64,000 bases of DNA, taken from the NCBI GenBank assembly GCA_963755705.1, contig CAVWKW010000001.1:372001-436000 (forward strand), given 5' to 3'. A program made the position numbers and the translations under genes. The notes beneath the pieces were generated by a model. The model saw nothing but the letters and a program-made list of their open reading frames with translations, was not told where the DNA came from and did no database searches. Position 1 is the first letter of the stretch; each line of letters begins with the position of its first letter. Below, piece after piece: positions 33,474 through 43,100 of the stretch. This DNA comes from JBARDN01 sp963755705. Lineage in GTDB: Bacteria; Desulfobacterota; Binatia; Binatales; Binataceae.

Positions 33474-34766
33474 GTGACGGATATTCTTTTGTTGGTGAAG
33501 ATCAGCTGGCGCAATCTGTGGCGCAATCCCCGAGGCACCGCGTTGACCGTCCTCGCGTTGGGTTTGGGCCTCGCGTTGCTGTTGATTTCATTGGGGCTGC
33601 TCGATGGCGGACACGAGCAGACGATTGCCGACGGGGTTCGGCTAGGTCCCGGAGATGTAGTCATCCAGGCGAAAGGGTATCAAACGAGTAACTCTGACGA
33701 GCTCCTGCTGTCGGCCCAAGTAGTATCGCGGACCGAAGAGTATTTGCAGACCGCGGCCATGAAAAAGACTGTGAAAGGAACGAGCCCCCGGATTCTGGGA
33801 ACCGGGCTTCTGACTTCCTCGTCCAATGCTTCGGGCGTCAGAATAACGGGGGTGATTCCGCAAGATGAAGAGATCGTATCCCTGATCCCTCGGCGGATGG
33901 TTGAAGGTGCATATCTGAGTAATGACAAACCATCCGGCGTCGTCATAGGGGCCGACTTGGCACGCAAGCTGGAAGTGAAGACCGGATCCAAGGTGGTGCT
34001 CATGACCCAGGCCCTGCTCGGACCTGGAACTCCAACCGGAAATGGTGCCGCAGGCCAGATGCAAAGCACTCTGTTGCGGGTGAACGGTATCTTCTTTACG
34101 GGTCTGCAAGCGGTAGACGCAAACCTTATTTTTCTGCCGCTGACCGCGGCGCAAACCGCGCTCGGAGTGGCGAATGGCCCGGTAACCCAGGTCGTCCTTC
34201 TGCTCGATCGGGAAGGCGAGTCGCCACTAGTAGCAAGAGCGTTGCGCAAAGATTTGACTGGAGCTCCGGTTGAAGTCCTGACCTGGCGTGAATCGCTGCC
34301 GATGCTTGCCCAGATTCTAGGACTGGACCACGCCTTTAACTACATCATGAACGGCGTGATTCTGGCGATGGTAGGATTGGGAATACTCAATACGATCCTG
34401 ATGAGAGTATTGGAACGCCGGTATGAATTTGGAGTCTGCAAGGCTCTGGGTCTACGGCCTCGGCAGCTTGCCCTGATGGTGGTGGGCGAGTCTCTGGCCC
34501 TGACTGGGATTAGCGTCGCTCTGGGACTAGTGCTGGGCTTGGGTGTAGAGCACCATTTCGCTACCGCGGGGTTGGATCTGCACTGGGTATTCAGATCGCG
34601 CCTTCCACCTGCGCTTGTGTTTGATCCGATTCTTTATTCTCGCTTGAGCCTTGACCGAATAGTGTGGTCGGTTGGAATAGTATTCGCGATGGCGACAGTC
34701 ATTTCTTTTTATCCGGCATTCAAAGCGGCGCGAACCGAGCTACCGGATGCATTGAAGGTGCTTTAG
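33474..34766 (+). CDS. ABC transporter permease, FtsX/LolC-E type (second subunit)
   Basis: This 430-residue homologue of the preceding permease starts at a GTG 4 bases after it. It has 'SWRNLWRNPRGTALTVLALGLGLALLLISLGLLDG' at TM1, a periplasmic domain, and the coupling region 'MVGLGILNTILMRVLERRYEFGVCKALGLRPRQLALMVVGESLAL'. The two permeases make a heterodimer, as in LolC/LolE. A terminal 'FYPAFKAARTELPDAL' matches the normal family ending. Confidence 0.87.
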   Translation: MTDILLLVKISWRNLWRNPRGTALTVLALGLGLALLLISLGLLDGGHEQTIADGVRLGPGDVVIQAKGYQTSNSDELLLSAQVVSRTEEYLQTAAMKKTVKGTSPRILGTGLLTSSSNASGVRITGVIPQDEEIVSLIPRRMVEGAYLSNDKPSGVVIGADLARKLEVKTGSKVVLMTQALLGPGTPTGNGAAGQMQSTLLRVNGIFFTGLQAVDANLIFLPLTAAQTALGVANGPVTQVVLLLDREGESPLVARALRKDLTGAPVEVLTWRESLPMLAQILGLDHAFNYIMNGVILAMVGLGILNTILMRVLERRYEFGVCKALGLRPRQLALMVVGESLALTGISVALGLVLGLGVEHHFATAGLDLHWVFRSRLPPALVFDPILYSRLSLDRIVWSVGIVFAMATVISFYPAFKAARTELPDALKVL

Positions 34767-34779
34767 AAATGAGAACGAT

Positions 34780-35514
34780 ATGACCCAGTGGGCGGTCGAG
34801 CTTAAGGGCGTGAGCAAGACCTACCGGACGGGACCGATCGAGGTCCCGGCGCTGCGTGACCTGTCTCTACAGGTTGGCGTGGGAGATTTCGTGGCCGCGG
34901 CGGGCCCGTCGGGTTCGGGCAAGACGACGCTGCTCAACCTGATAGGCGGACTCGACCGGGCGAATACCGGCGAGATATGGGTGGCGGGGCAAAATCTTCA
35001 GGGGTTGTCTTCGGGAGAGCTTTCGTCTCTGCGTTTGCGGCGTATTGGCTTTGTATTCCAAACCTACAATTTGCTTCCGGTGCTTACCGCGTTGGAAAAT
35101 GCCGAGTTTACCTTGCTCTTGCAAGGAGTGCCGGCGAGTAAGCGCAGAGAAAAGGTGGAAAAACTATTTTCTGAGATCGGTCTCCACGGAGTCGAAAATC
35201 GTCGTCCAGCAGAGTTGTCCGGCGGTCAGCAGCAGCGGGTCGCGGTGGCTCGCGCGATGGTCACCGAGCCTGCGCTGATTTTGGCGGACGAACCGACGGC
35301 GAATCTGGACTCCGCCAGTGCTATCGCCCTGCTCGACGTGATGGAGCATCTAAACCGCGCGACCGGCACGACTTTTATCTTTTCCACCCATGATCCGCAG
35401 GTCATGGAGCGCGCGCATCGTTTGATCCTTCTGCGAGACGGTAGAATTGTGAGCGACGAGACGCGCGGCGAGCGTGGAGTGGTTGAGATCGAAAAAGAAG
35501 AGGTACACCGATAG
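34780..35514 (+). CDS. ABC transporter ATP-binding protein, LolD/MacB type
   Basis: This 244-residue ATPase has Walker A 'AAGPSGSGKTTLLNLIGGLD', Q-loop 'GFVFQTYNLLPVLTALENAE', signature 'PAELSGGQQQRVAVARAM', Walker B 'LILADEPTANLDSASA', and the switch His in 'IFSTHDPQVM'. The 'LLPVLTALENAE' wording after the Q-loop is typical of the LolD/MacB/FtsE branch that pairs with FtsX-type permeases. It powers the two permeases encoded just upstream. Confidence 0.9.
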   Translation: MTQWAVELKGVSKTYRTGPIEVPALRDLSLQVGVGDFVAAAGPSGSGKTTLLNLIGGLDRANTGEIWVAGQNLQGLSSGELSSLRLRRIGFVFQTYNLLPVLTALENAEFTLLLQGVPASKRREKVEKLFSEIGLHGVENRRPAELSGGQQQRVAVARAMVTEPALILADEPTANLDSASAIALLDVMEHLNRATGTTFIFSTHDPQVMERAHRLILLRDGRIVSDETRGERGVVEIEKEEVHR

Positions 35515-35520
35515 GTGCAG

Positions 35521-36495
35521 TCACCGGAGAATCGCTGAATTGCCGAGACTTGGCGGCGCACTCAGCGACTGAGTCGGGGCGTCGGAGGCCGCCACGAGCG
35601 GCGCTGTACCGGCAATATAAGTGCGAATGAGTTCCGTGGTTACCTCGGGGCCGCCGACAAAGGTGGCGCCTTCCTGCTTGAGCAGCCGGTAGGGAGGCAT
35701 GGCCTCGAAGTAGAGTGTGTTCTTGGGAACGACAGGTTCGATGACGTGCAGGACGAAGCGCGGCCAATTAGGCATCACAGTCGCGACGTCGACTTGTGCG
35801 GTGACCACGAGCGCGGAGAAGGTGCCTGCGGGTACGCTGATTTCCTCGGGGCCCTTGGCCCATACCTGCTGACCTACATAGCTGTAAGGAGTGATCTGCT
35901 GATGAAGCATACCTTCGGCGCCGCCGCGCGGTGCGGCGAGCACGCGTAGAAATGCGATCCAGGGAACTGAGTCCGGATACAAATCAGGCGGCAGGTGTGC
36001 AGCGCCAGCCAACCGAAGCACGGCGGCGTCGTTGCGCCAGAATGCGCTCTGCAATGCGCGGCCATGATCGTAGAGCGTCCATTGATACAGCGTGCAACCC
36101 ATACGATGATTGGGAAACAGCCAGAAAGCGACTTCGAACTGATAGGGCGATAAGGTGGTCACCTCGAAATGGACCATGTCGTCGTCGGCTGTCTCGTTCC
36201 ACGACTTGACCCGGTTCAATATCTCACCAGTACGGTTCTCTGTCTGCCGGGTTTCATCAACCTCAATACCGGCTGGCGGAGTAATTGTGTCGGTGCTCGA
36301 TTGTTCGGCGATCAACCCGCGGGCTACAAGGCCGCGCTTCACCAGCCAGGCATCGATTGCGCCACCTGCACTCGACTCTGTTCCTGGTGAGAGAATCGGC
36401 TCCGTACGGCCCATAGCAGGCCAAAAAACTGAAGCCGTCAGGGCCACAGTAAGCGAAGAAACCAGAATCCACACTCGAAACGATGAAGTGCTCAT
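35521..36495 (-). CDS. Secreted or membrane-anchored protein of unknown function
   Basis: This protein of about 324 residues has an N-terminal hydrophobic segment ('VWILVSSLTVALTASVFWPAMG') that is a signal peptide or anchor. The C-terminal half resembles DUF3108-like beta domains ('ISVPAGTFSALVVTAQVDV', then 'PKNTLYFEAMPPYRLLKQEGATF'). The frame opens 63 bases further upstream, but the ATG at 36495 gives the cleaner signal. It is convergent with the ABC ATPase (6-base gap), and its job in the export region is unknown. Its position suggests a periplasmic accessory to lipid or lipopeptide export. Confidence 0.55.
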   Translation of the reverse strand: MSTSSFRVWILVSSLTVALTASVFWPAMGRTEPILSPGTESSAGGAIDAWLVKRGLVARGLIAEQSSTDTITPPAGIEVDETRQTENRTGEILNRVKSWNETADDDMVHFEVTTLSPYQFEVAFWLFPNHRMGCTLYQWTLYDHGRALQSAFWRNDAAVLRLAGAAHLPPDLYPDSVPWIAFLRVLAAPRGGAEGMLHQQITPYSYVGQQVWAKGPEEISVPAGTFSALVVTAQVDVATVMPNWPRFVLHVIEPVVPKNTLYFEAMPPYRLLKQEGATFVGGPEVTTELIRTYIAGTAPLVAASDAPTQSLSAPPSLGNSAILR

Positions 36496-36756
36496 TGCGA
36501 ATTTCACCGCGCCTCTACCGAAGCGGTAAGAACACGCCAGCAGTAAACGTTTATGCAATCAGGAATTGTTCAACGCAGATATCCGGGCGGGAATACTACG
36601 TCCTCACGGAGGCAGCTTGTCCTCGAATCAGAATGTGCAAGTGAAACAGACTGTCGGATGAGGCAACTTGATCGTATGCTCCTTTGACCCAGCGACGCAA
36701 AGTCGCATCGAGTGCGAATCGAGGCGCCATCAGCGCACAATTCAGCAACGAAAAGA

Positions 36757-37806
36757 TCAACCCATTAGGCCGGCCGCACGCCACTTCAGCGCGGCGGTCT
36801 TATCGACGATATCCGTGTCGGTCAGGAACTCGACCAGATGCGCCGTCATCTCTCGCCGGATTCGGGAGCGATTCGGATTGTGCTTCGCCATCTCCAGCGC
36901 TTCCGTCGGCAAGCCGAGGTTCTCGTAGATGTCGGGATGCACCAATTGCCGGATTATAATCGTGGTCGCGAGCAATCCGTAACGTCGGATCATCGAGCGC
37001 CGGAACATTCCGACATGCGGCCAATTTTGACGGAGATATTGATGAGCATAGCCTCGATGCCGCGCTTCCTCGAGGATGTGAATTCTCGACAGTTCGCGCA
37101 TCACAGGATGGCATTCCGGATCCTTTTCGGTGCGGTGATGCAGGTAGCCGGTGATTTCTTCGGCGGCGAGCGTGCTTAGCATCATTCCCACCCTTGAGGT
37201 CAGGTACTTGGTGAAAAACGCGATCAGGCTCGAATAGCGCGGCTTGTACCAGGGGACTCCGGAGCGCCTGATCGCTTCGCCGAACATCATGGAATGACGG
37301 CACTCGTCGGCGACCTCGATTTGCATCCAGTAGAATTGAAGGTCGAGCGGGCTCTCGTCGATAAGATAATCCATGAGTTTGAAGGAGAGCTGGTTTTCAA
37401 ACCAGATCAAGCCCGCGAAGGCGCTGCATGCCTCGTGCATCGAAAGCTTTACCCGCTGCTCACGGTCCATTTGATCCCACAAAGGCGTCCCGTACAGCGA
37501 CACCATGTCCTCGGGCATATAGAAATGTGAGTAATCGAAAGGAATGCTCCAATCGATATCTTTATGGGGGTCAAAGGATTTTCGGCGCGCAGCATCGATA
37601 ATGTGCTGCAAATAAGGCTCGCTGATCTTTTCGCGCATAGCGACGCTTTTCCTTCCAAAACGCTCGATGCGTCGGGGGAAGCTCTCCATGCCTTGCAATT
37701 CGAAAATGTATCGTGATTCCAGGTGAGACAGTGGCCAAAGGCTATTGGAAAGACCACCGTCGGGCTCAATCAATGTCGCATTCGATAATATGGTCGATCC
37801 CGACAT
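36757..37806 (-). CDS. AurF-like diiron oxygenase (p-aminobenzoate N-oxygenase family)
   Basis: This 349-residue, mainly helical protein carries the diiron pattern of the AurF family. There is Glu in 'MHEACSAFAGLIWFENQLSF', an E-x-x-x-H in 'QIEVADECRHSMMFGEA', a further Glu in 'LAAEEITGYLHH', and 'HILEEARHRGYAHQYL' with the second E-x-x-H. Family members turn an amine into a hydroxylamine, nitroso or nitro group using two irons and O2. Here it may oxidise an amino acid or the finished product of the divergently transcribed assembly line. The start is uncertain; a later Met (MESFPRRIERF) about 39 residues in is plausible. Codon use matches the island. Confidence 0.75.
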   Translation of the reverse strand: MSGSTILSNATLIEPDGGLSNSLWPLSHLESRYIFELQGMESFPRRIERFGRKSVAMREKISEPYLQHIIDAARRKSFDPHKDIDWSIPFDYSHFYMPEDMVSLYGTPLWDQMDREQRVKLSMHEACSAFAGLIWFENQLSFKLMDYLIDESPLDLQFYWMQIEVADECRHSMMFGEAIRRSGVPWYKPRYSSLIAFFTKYLTSRVGMMLSTLAAEEITGYLHHRTEKDPECHPVMRELSRIHILEEARHRGYAHQYLRQNWPHVGMFRRSMIRRYGLLATTIIIRQLVHPDIYENLGLPTEALEMAKHNPNRSRIRREMTAHLVEFLTDTDIVDKTAALKWRAAGLMG

Positions 37807-38312
37807 CCCCAGTATGCGCGAATAACCCCGCAGAGGTCAAGGAAATTAGATTGACCGTTGTTAGGATCTCCAGAGAACACCGTAGACTGGAGTCCTAGGC
37901 TGGTCAGAAAGAATCAGGCACAGCCTTGACGACCTGTCGGCTTAGGGCCGTCAATCCGTTCTCGAGAGAACCAAATGAACTTTAATCTCAGCGGCCATGC
38001 GGCTATTGCGATAGGCTAAGAGCGTCACCGACGTAAACGCGACCGCGAACATCTACGGCACGGCCGCCGGTCATTCTCGGGCCGTTGAGTCGGACAAAGG
38101 TGTTTTCGTGGTTTTCCAACATTCAGCCAAAAGACGTTCGCGTTTCCACTTGCCCTTAGCGCTTAACGCGACCGAGTGTCGTCCGACGGCCGGACTATTT
38201 TGACCGCGAAAACTCGCCGCTCGCCGGACTTAACTCGCTGTGGGCGTGAAGACGAATCAGATAATTGCAAGACCATGTTTGTCGCTTGGCGAATACGGCG
38301 ACTCAGCTACTG
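37807..38312. promoter_or_regulatory. 506-base divergent intergenic region before the assembly-line genes
   Basis: This gap separates the diverging N-oxygenase and acyl-AMP ligase genes, so it must hold at least one promoter for each. It has short AT-rich runs (for example about 37846-37866, and 38110-38145), but I see no convincing -35/-10 pair, operator palindrome, riboswitch or coding frame. Confidence 0.4.
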
Positions 38313-40115
38313 ATGAATCAATCTACCGCCACAGTATCCTCTCTCGTCGAACTGCTGTCCGAACGAGCACTGCGACAGCCAGACCTGCGATTGTTTACTT
38401 ATTTGATCGACGGGGAGCTGGAAGGACCGAGTTTGACTTTGGCGGCGTTGGACTCGCAGGCACAGGCTATTGGCGCATTACTCCAAAGCCTCGGAGCGAG
38501 CGGAGAACGCGCTCTGTTGCTCTATCCGGCGGGTCTCGAATTCATCACAGCTTTTTTCGGATGCTTATACGCCGGAATGGTTGCGGTTCCCCTGCCTGCG
38601 CCGAATATGGCGCAGCCGCAGCGGACTCTCCCAAGGCTTCGCAACGTCGCAAATGATGCTCAACCAAGGTTTGCGCTCACCACGTCTGCGATCCTTTCCA
38701 GAGTGGATACTTTGTTCACGCAAGCTCCCGAACTAGCGTCGATTCGCTGGGTGGCTACTGACAAAATAGCAGAAGGCGCTAGGCAGGACTGGCGTGACCC
38801 TGGATCGACCAGCAAGACCACTGCGTTACTCCAGTATACTTCGGGCTCCACTGCCGTTCCCAGAGGGGTAATCGTCAGCCATGGGAACCTGCTGGAGAAC
38901 TCGGCCCACATTAGTCACGCCTTCCAAATTACGTCAGATACAGTCTCGGTCACGTGGCTGCCAGCGTTCCATGATATGGGACTTACTAATGGAATTGTGC
39001 AACCCGTATATGGCGGACTCCGGTGCGTCCTTATGCCACCGCAAGCATTTCTTCAAAGGCCGCTGCGATGGCTTGAGGCCGTGTCACACTACCAGGCTAG
39101 TATCAGCGGCGGACCGAACTTCGCCTATGAACTGTGCGCTCGCAGGACCATCCCGGAGCAACTTGACGCACTCGACCTGAGCAATTGGAAAGTAGCCTAC
39201 AATGGTGCCGAACCAATCCGTGCGGCTTCGCTCGATCGGTTCGCTGAGATCTTTCATTCCTGCGGTTTCCGGCCGAAGTCCTTCTATCCATGCTTCGGGC
39301 TCGCCGAAGCGACGCTGATTGTGTCGGGTGGAACGGTGCAAGACGACGCGATCGTGTGCACCACCCAGGTGGCGGCGCTTGAACATAATGGCGTCGTGGA
39401 AAGCGCCGCTCGGCAGCCGAATGTCCGTACGCTGGTCGGATGTGGTCAGGCCATGCCGGACACACGAATCGTGATCGTTCATCCGGACACCTTGATCGCG
39501 TGCGCTCCGGACGAGATCGGCGAGATTTGGGTCTCGGCTCCTAACGTGGCCCAAGGGTATTGGAATCGGAATGAGGAAACGGCAATCACATTTAGCGCGC
39601 GACTCGCGGATAACGGTGAAGGGCCATTTCTCCGCACTGGAGACTTGGGATTTCTAAGACACGGGGAACTATTCGTGACCGGACGGCTGAAAGATTTGAT
39701 CATCATTGGCGGACGCAATCTATATCCTCACGACATCGAATTGACCGTGGCAGAGAGTCACGTAGCGTTGCGACAAGGTTCCTGTGTGGCGTTCTCAGCG
39801 GATGTCGTCGATGAGGAACGCCTGATCATCGCGGCCGAGGTGGAACGCCGCTACCAACCGCACCGGGACCAGTGCGGAGCAGAACACAATGGCTCGAACG
39901 GCAGCCATCCAAATGGTCGACCTGCAACAGTCTTCGACACGGTGAGCCGTGCCATTCGCCGAGCGGTGGCGGAAAAACATGATGTTCGCGTGCACGCTGT
40001 CGTGCTTCTGAAGGCGGGCACTATCCCGAAGACTCCCAGCGGCAAAGTTCAGCGCCGTGTCTGCGAATCCAGGTTCAGGGCCGGGACGTTGGCACAGAGC
40101 CCAACGAATGAGTAA
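38313..40115 (+). CDS. Fatty acyl-AMP ligase (FAAL)
   Basis: This 600-residue adenylate-forming enzyme activates a fatty acid as acyl-AMP and hands it to an acyl carrier protein without free CoA. The core is 'LLQYTSGSTAVPRGVIVSHGNL' (ATP loop, about 172-190), then 'SVTWLPAFHDMGLTNGIVQPVYGG', 'YPCFGLAEATLIVSGG' (motif A5), 'FLRTGDLGFLRHGELFVTGRLKDLIIIGGRNLYPHDIE', and the catalytic Lys578 in 'TPSGKVQRR'. The 'WLPAFHDMGL' and 'RNLYPHDIE' wording is specific to FAAL rather than CoA ligases. The ATG at 38313 is chosen since similarity begins there. Its stop overlaps the PKS start by 1 base (TAATG), and the PKS begins with an ACP, the expected acceptor. Confidence 0.93.
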   Translation: MNQSTATVSSLVELLSERALRQPDLRLFTYLIDGELEGPSLTLAALDSQAQAIGALLQSLGASGERALLLYPAGLEFITAFFGCLYAGMVAVPLPAPNMAQPQRTLPRLRNVANDAQPRFALTTSAILSRVDTLFTQAPELASIRWVATDKIAEGARQDWRDPGSTSKTTALLQYTSGSTAVPRGVIVSHGNLLENSAHISHAFQITSDTVSVTWLPAFHDMGLTNGIVQPVYGGLRCVLMPPQAFLQRPLRWLEAVSHYQASISGGPNFAYELCARRTIPEQLDALDLSNWKVAYNGAEPIRAASLDRFAEIFHSCGFRPKSFYPCFGLAEATLIVSGGTVQDDAIVCTTQVAALEHNGVVESAARQPNVRTLVGCGQAMPDTRIVIVHPDTLIACAPDEIGEIWVSAPNVAQGYWNRNEETAITFSARLADNGEGPFLRTGDLGFLRHGELFVTGRLKDLIIIGGRNLYPHDIELTVAESHVALRQGSCVAFSADVVDEERLIIAAEVERRYQPHRDQCGAEHNGSNGSHPNGRPATVFDTVSRAIRRAVAEKHDVRVHAVVLLKAGTIPKTPSGKVQRRVCESRFRAGTLAQSPTNE

Positions 40116-43100
40116 TGGTCGAAAAACACAATAGCGACACTTTGCGCGAGCCGGCGGACACAGACAAACAACGCGGGATGGCAAACGCTCAGCCCAGCGC
40201 GGAAGCGATCCGGACGTTCCTGGTATCAAGACTTTCCGAAGTGCTTGGAATTGAGCCTCGCGAGATAGATATCCGGGAACCATTAGCCAGCTATGGCCTG
40301 GGATCAACGGAGTTGGTCAGTCTCTCAGGTGATCTCGCGCAATGGCTGGGACGCCACCTTCCGGCTGAATTGGCATATCAGTGCCCGACGATCGAAGCTC
40401 TGGCTCGGCGTTTGGCAGACTCATCGGACCGGCTGGAGTCAGCCTTCGAAGCGACCCAGGTTCAGGAGGCAAACGGGGAACCGATTGCCATAATAGGGGT
40501 TGGGTGCCGTTTTCCGGGGGCGAACGACTCGCGCGCTTTTTGGAATCTACTTCGCGACGGAGTGGATGCGATCCGGGAGGTTCCGGCGCAGCGCTTCAGC
40601 CTGCATGACTATTACGATCCCGATCCGGCGGCTCCGGGCAAGATCGTCACGCGCTGGGGTGGCTTTATTGAGCAGGTGGATCAATTTGATGCGCAGTTCT
40701 TTGGTATCTCGCCGCGAGAGGCGGCGCGCATGGACCCGCAGCAGCGCATTCTGCTGGAGGTGACTTGGGAAGCGTTAGAAGACGCGGGGCAGGTGCGAGA
40801 GCGGTTGGCGGGCACGTCCGTCGGCGTGTTTGTCGGAATTTCGAATACTGATTACGGCCGGATGCAGTTTAATGATCCGACCCGGATAGATGCCTATGCG
40901 GGTACGGGCAATGCACTGAGTATTGCTGCCAACCGTATCTCCTATGTATTTGATTTCCGCGGACCCAGTATCGCGATCGACACTGCCTGCTCCTCTTCAC
41001 TGGTTGCGGTCCATCAGGCCTGTATCAGCCTGAGAAGTGGAGAATCCACTCTGGCGTTGGTTGGCGGCGTGAACCTTATCCTGTCGCCGGCGATTACGAT
41101 CAATTTCAGCAAGGCTGGCGCGATGGCTCCGGACGGGCGTTGCAAAGCCTTCGACGCGCGGGCGAATGGCTACGTTCGCAGCGAAGGTGCGGGGGTGGTT
41201 GTTCTGAAACCGCTTTCAAGGGCCTTAGCCGATCGCGATCGAATATACGCTGTCATTCCTGGCAGTGCTGTGAATCAGGATGGACGCAGCAACGGACTAA
41301 TGGCTCCGAATCCTTCTGCCCAGGAAGCAGTTATCCGGGAGGCCTATCGGCAAGCCGCGGTTTCGCCTGGCGACGTTCATTACGTCGAAGCCCATGGAAC
41401 AGGCACACTCTTGGGCGATCCAATCGAGGCGAAAGCCTTGGGCGCCGTACTTGCCCGCGGCCGTCTTCCCGAGCGCCCATGTCTCCTAGGCTCGGTGAAA
41501 ACCAATCTAGGCCATCTCGAGGCCGCGGCTGGCATCGCAGGATTGATCAAGGTCGCGCTGGCACTACAGCATCGGAAGATCCCACCGAGCTTACATTTCA
41601 AAGAACCCAATCCTCATATTCCTTTTGATCAGCTTTGCTTGTGTGTGAATACTACATTGAGTCCATGGCCGGCACCAATTGGCCAAGGCGTGGCCGGAAT
41701 AAGTTCATTCGGTTTTGGCGGGACCAATGTCCACGTAGTATTGCGGGAACCCCCGCAATCGGACCAAGAAGTACGAGACGCGGGAGAGCAAAGTGATAGT
41801 CACTCAATAGAGACTCGCGACAACAGGTCTGTCTATTTGCTTCCGCTCTCGGCACGCAGTCCAGACGCCTTGTATTCGCTTGGCCGCGTTTACCAGCAAT
41901 ACCTTAAACGTCCGGATCTCACGGCGTCTCTGTACGATGTCTGTCACAGCGCCAGTATGCGGCGCAGCCATCACGACTACCGTTTCGCCGTAACCGGCCA
42001 ATCGGCCGCGCAACTGAGTGACAGCTTGGAGGCCTGCCTACGGGAAGTAGATCGTCCGAACCTCGCTCCCGCGCGGAAGATTTCCGAAAGCCGCAAGAGA
42101 CTTGTTTTCGTGTTTCCGGGCCAGGGTACCCAATGGTTTGGGATGGGGCGAACGCTGCTGAATCAGGAAGCCGTCTTTCGCGAATCCATCGAACGCTGTG
42201 ACCACGCGATGTCGCCTTACGGAAGCTGGTCCTTGCTTGCGGAACTTATTGCTACCGATCCGGCCCACTCCCGATTGAGCGAGGTCGATGTACTGCAACC
42301 AGCCCTGTTCGCGATTCAGATTGCTCTTGCCGCTCTGTGGCGCTCCTGGGGAATCGAGCCGGACGCGGTTGTGGGTCACAGCATGGGCGAGATTGCGGCC
42401 GCTCATGTTGCCGGTGCACTCAGTCTCGAAGATGCTTGCCGTGTAATCTGCTGCCGGAGCCGCCTTGTGAAGCCAATTATCGGGCGGGGAGCGATGGCTG
42501 CCGTGGACTTATCTATCGCTGACGCTCGGCAGGCACTGGTTGGCTATGAAGATCGAGTATCAATCGCAACGAGTAATGGTCCTACTTCGACAGTATTGTC
42601 AGGAGATCGTCGATCTCTAGAAGCAATCGTGAGTCGATTGCAGGATCAGGACATTTTCTGCCGAATGCTCAAAGTAGATTTTGCCGCGCACAGTCCGCAA
42701 ATGGAACCATTGCGCAGTGACCTGGAGCGCGCGTTGGAAGGACTACGACCGCAAGGCGCCTCTGTGCCGATTTATTCCACGTTGACCGGCGAGCTTATGG
42801 ACGGCTCTAACTTCAATTCGATCTATTGGAGCAGGAACCTCCGAGAGCCAGTGCTCTTTTCAACTGCACTCCACCAGTTGCTGAAAGATGGGTATCACAG
42901 CTTTCTCGAGCTGAGTCCGCATCCCGTTCTACTCAGTAGTATTCAGCAGGTGCTTCATCAAGCCGGCAAAGAGGGCGCGGTGTTACCGTCGCTCCGGCGC
43001 GACCAGGAAGAAGGTAGCGTATTGGCTGGCTCGCTGGGCGCCCTCTATACATTGGGATATCAACCGGAGTGGAGCCGAATCTATCCCAAGGGCGGCCGCT

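Noticed and set aside
36596..36784. 62-codon minus-strand frame behind the N-oxygenase gene
   Set aside because: No start signal or family resemblance; it overlaps the end of the oxygenase gene and is likely chance.
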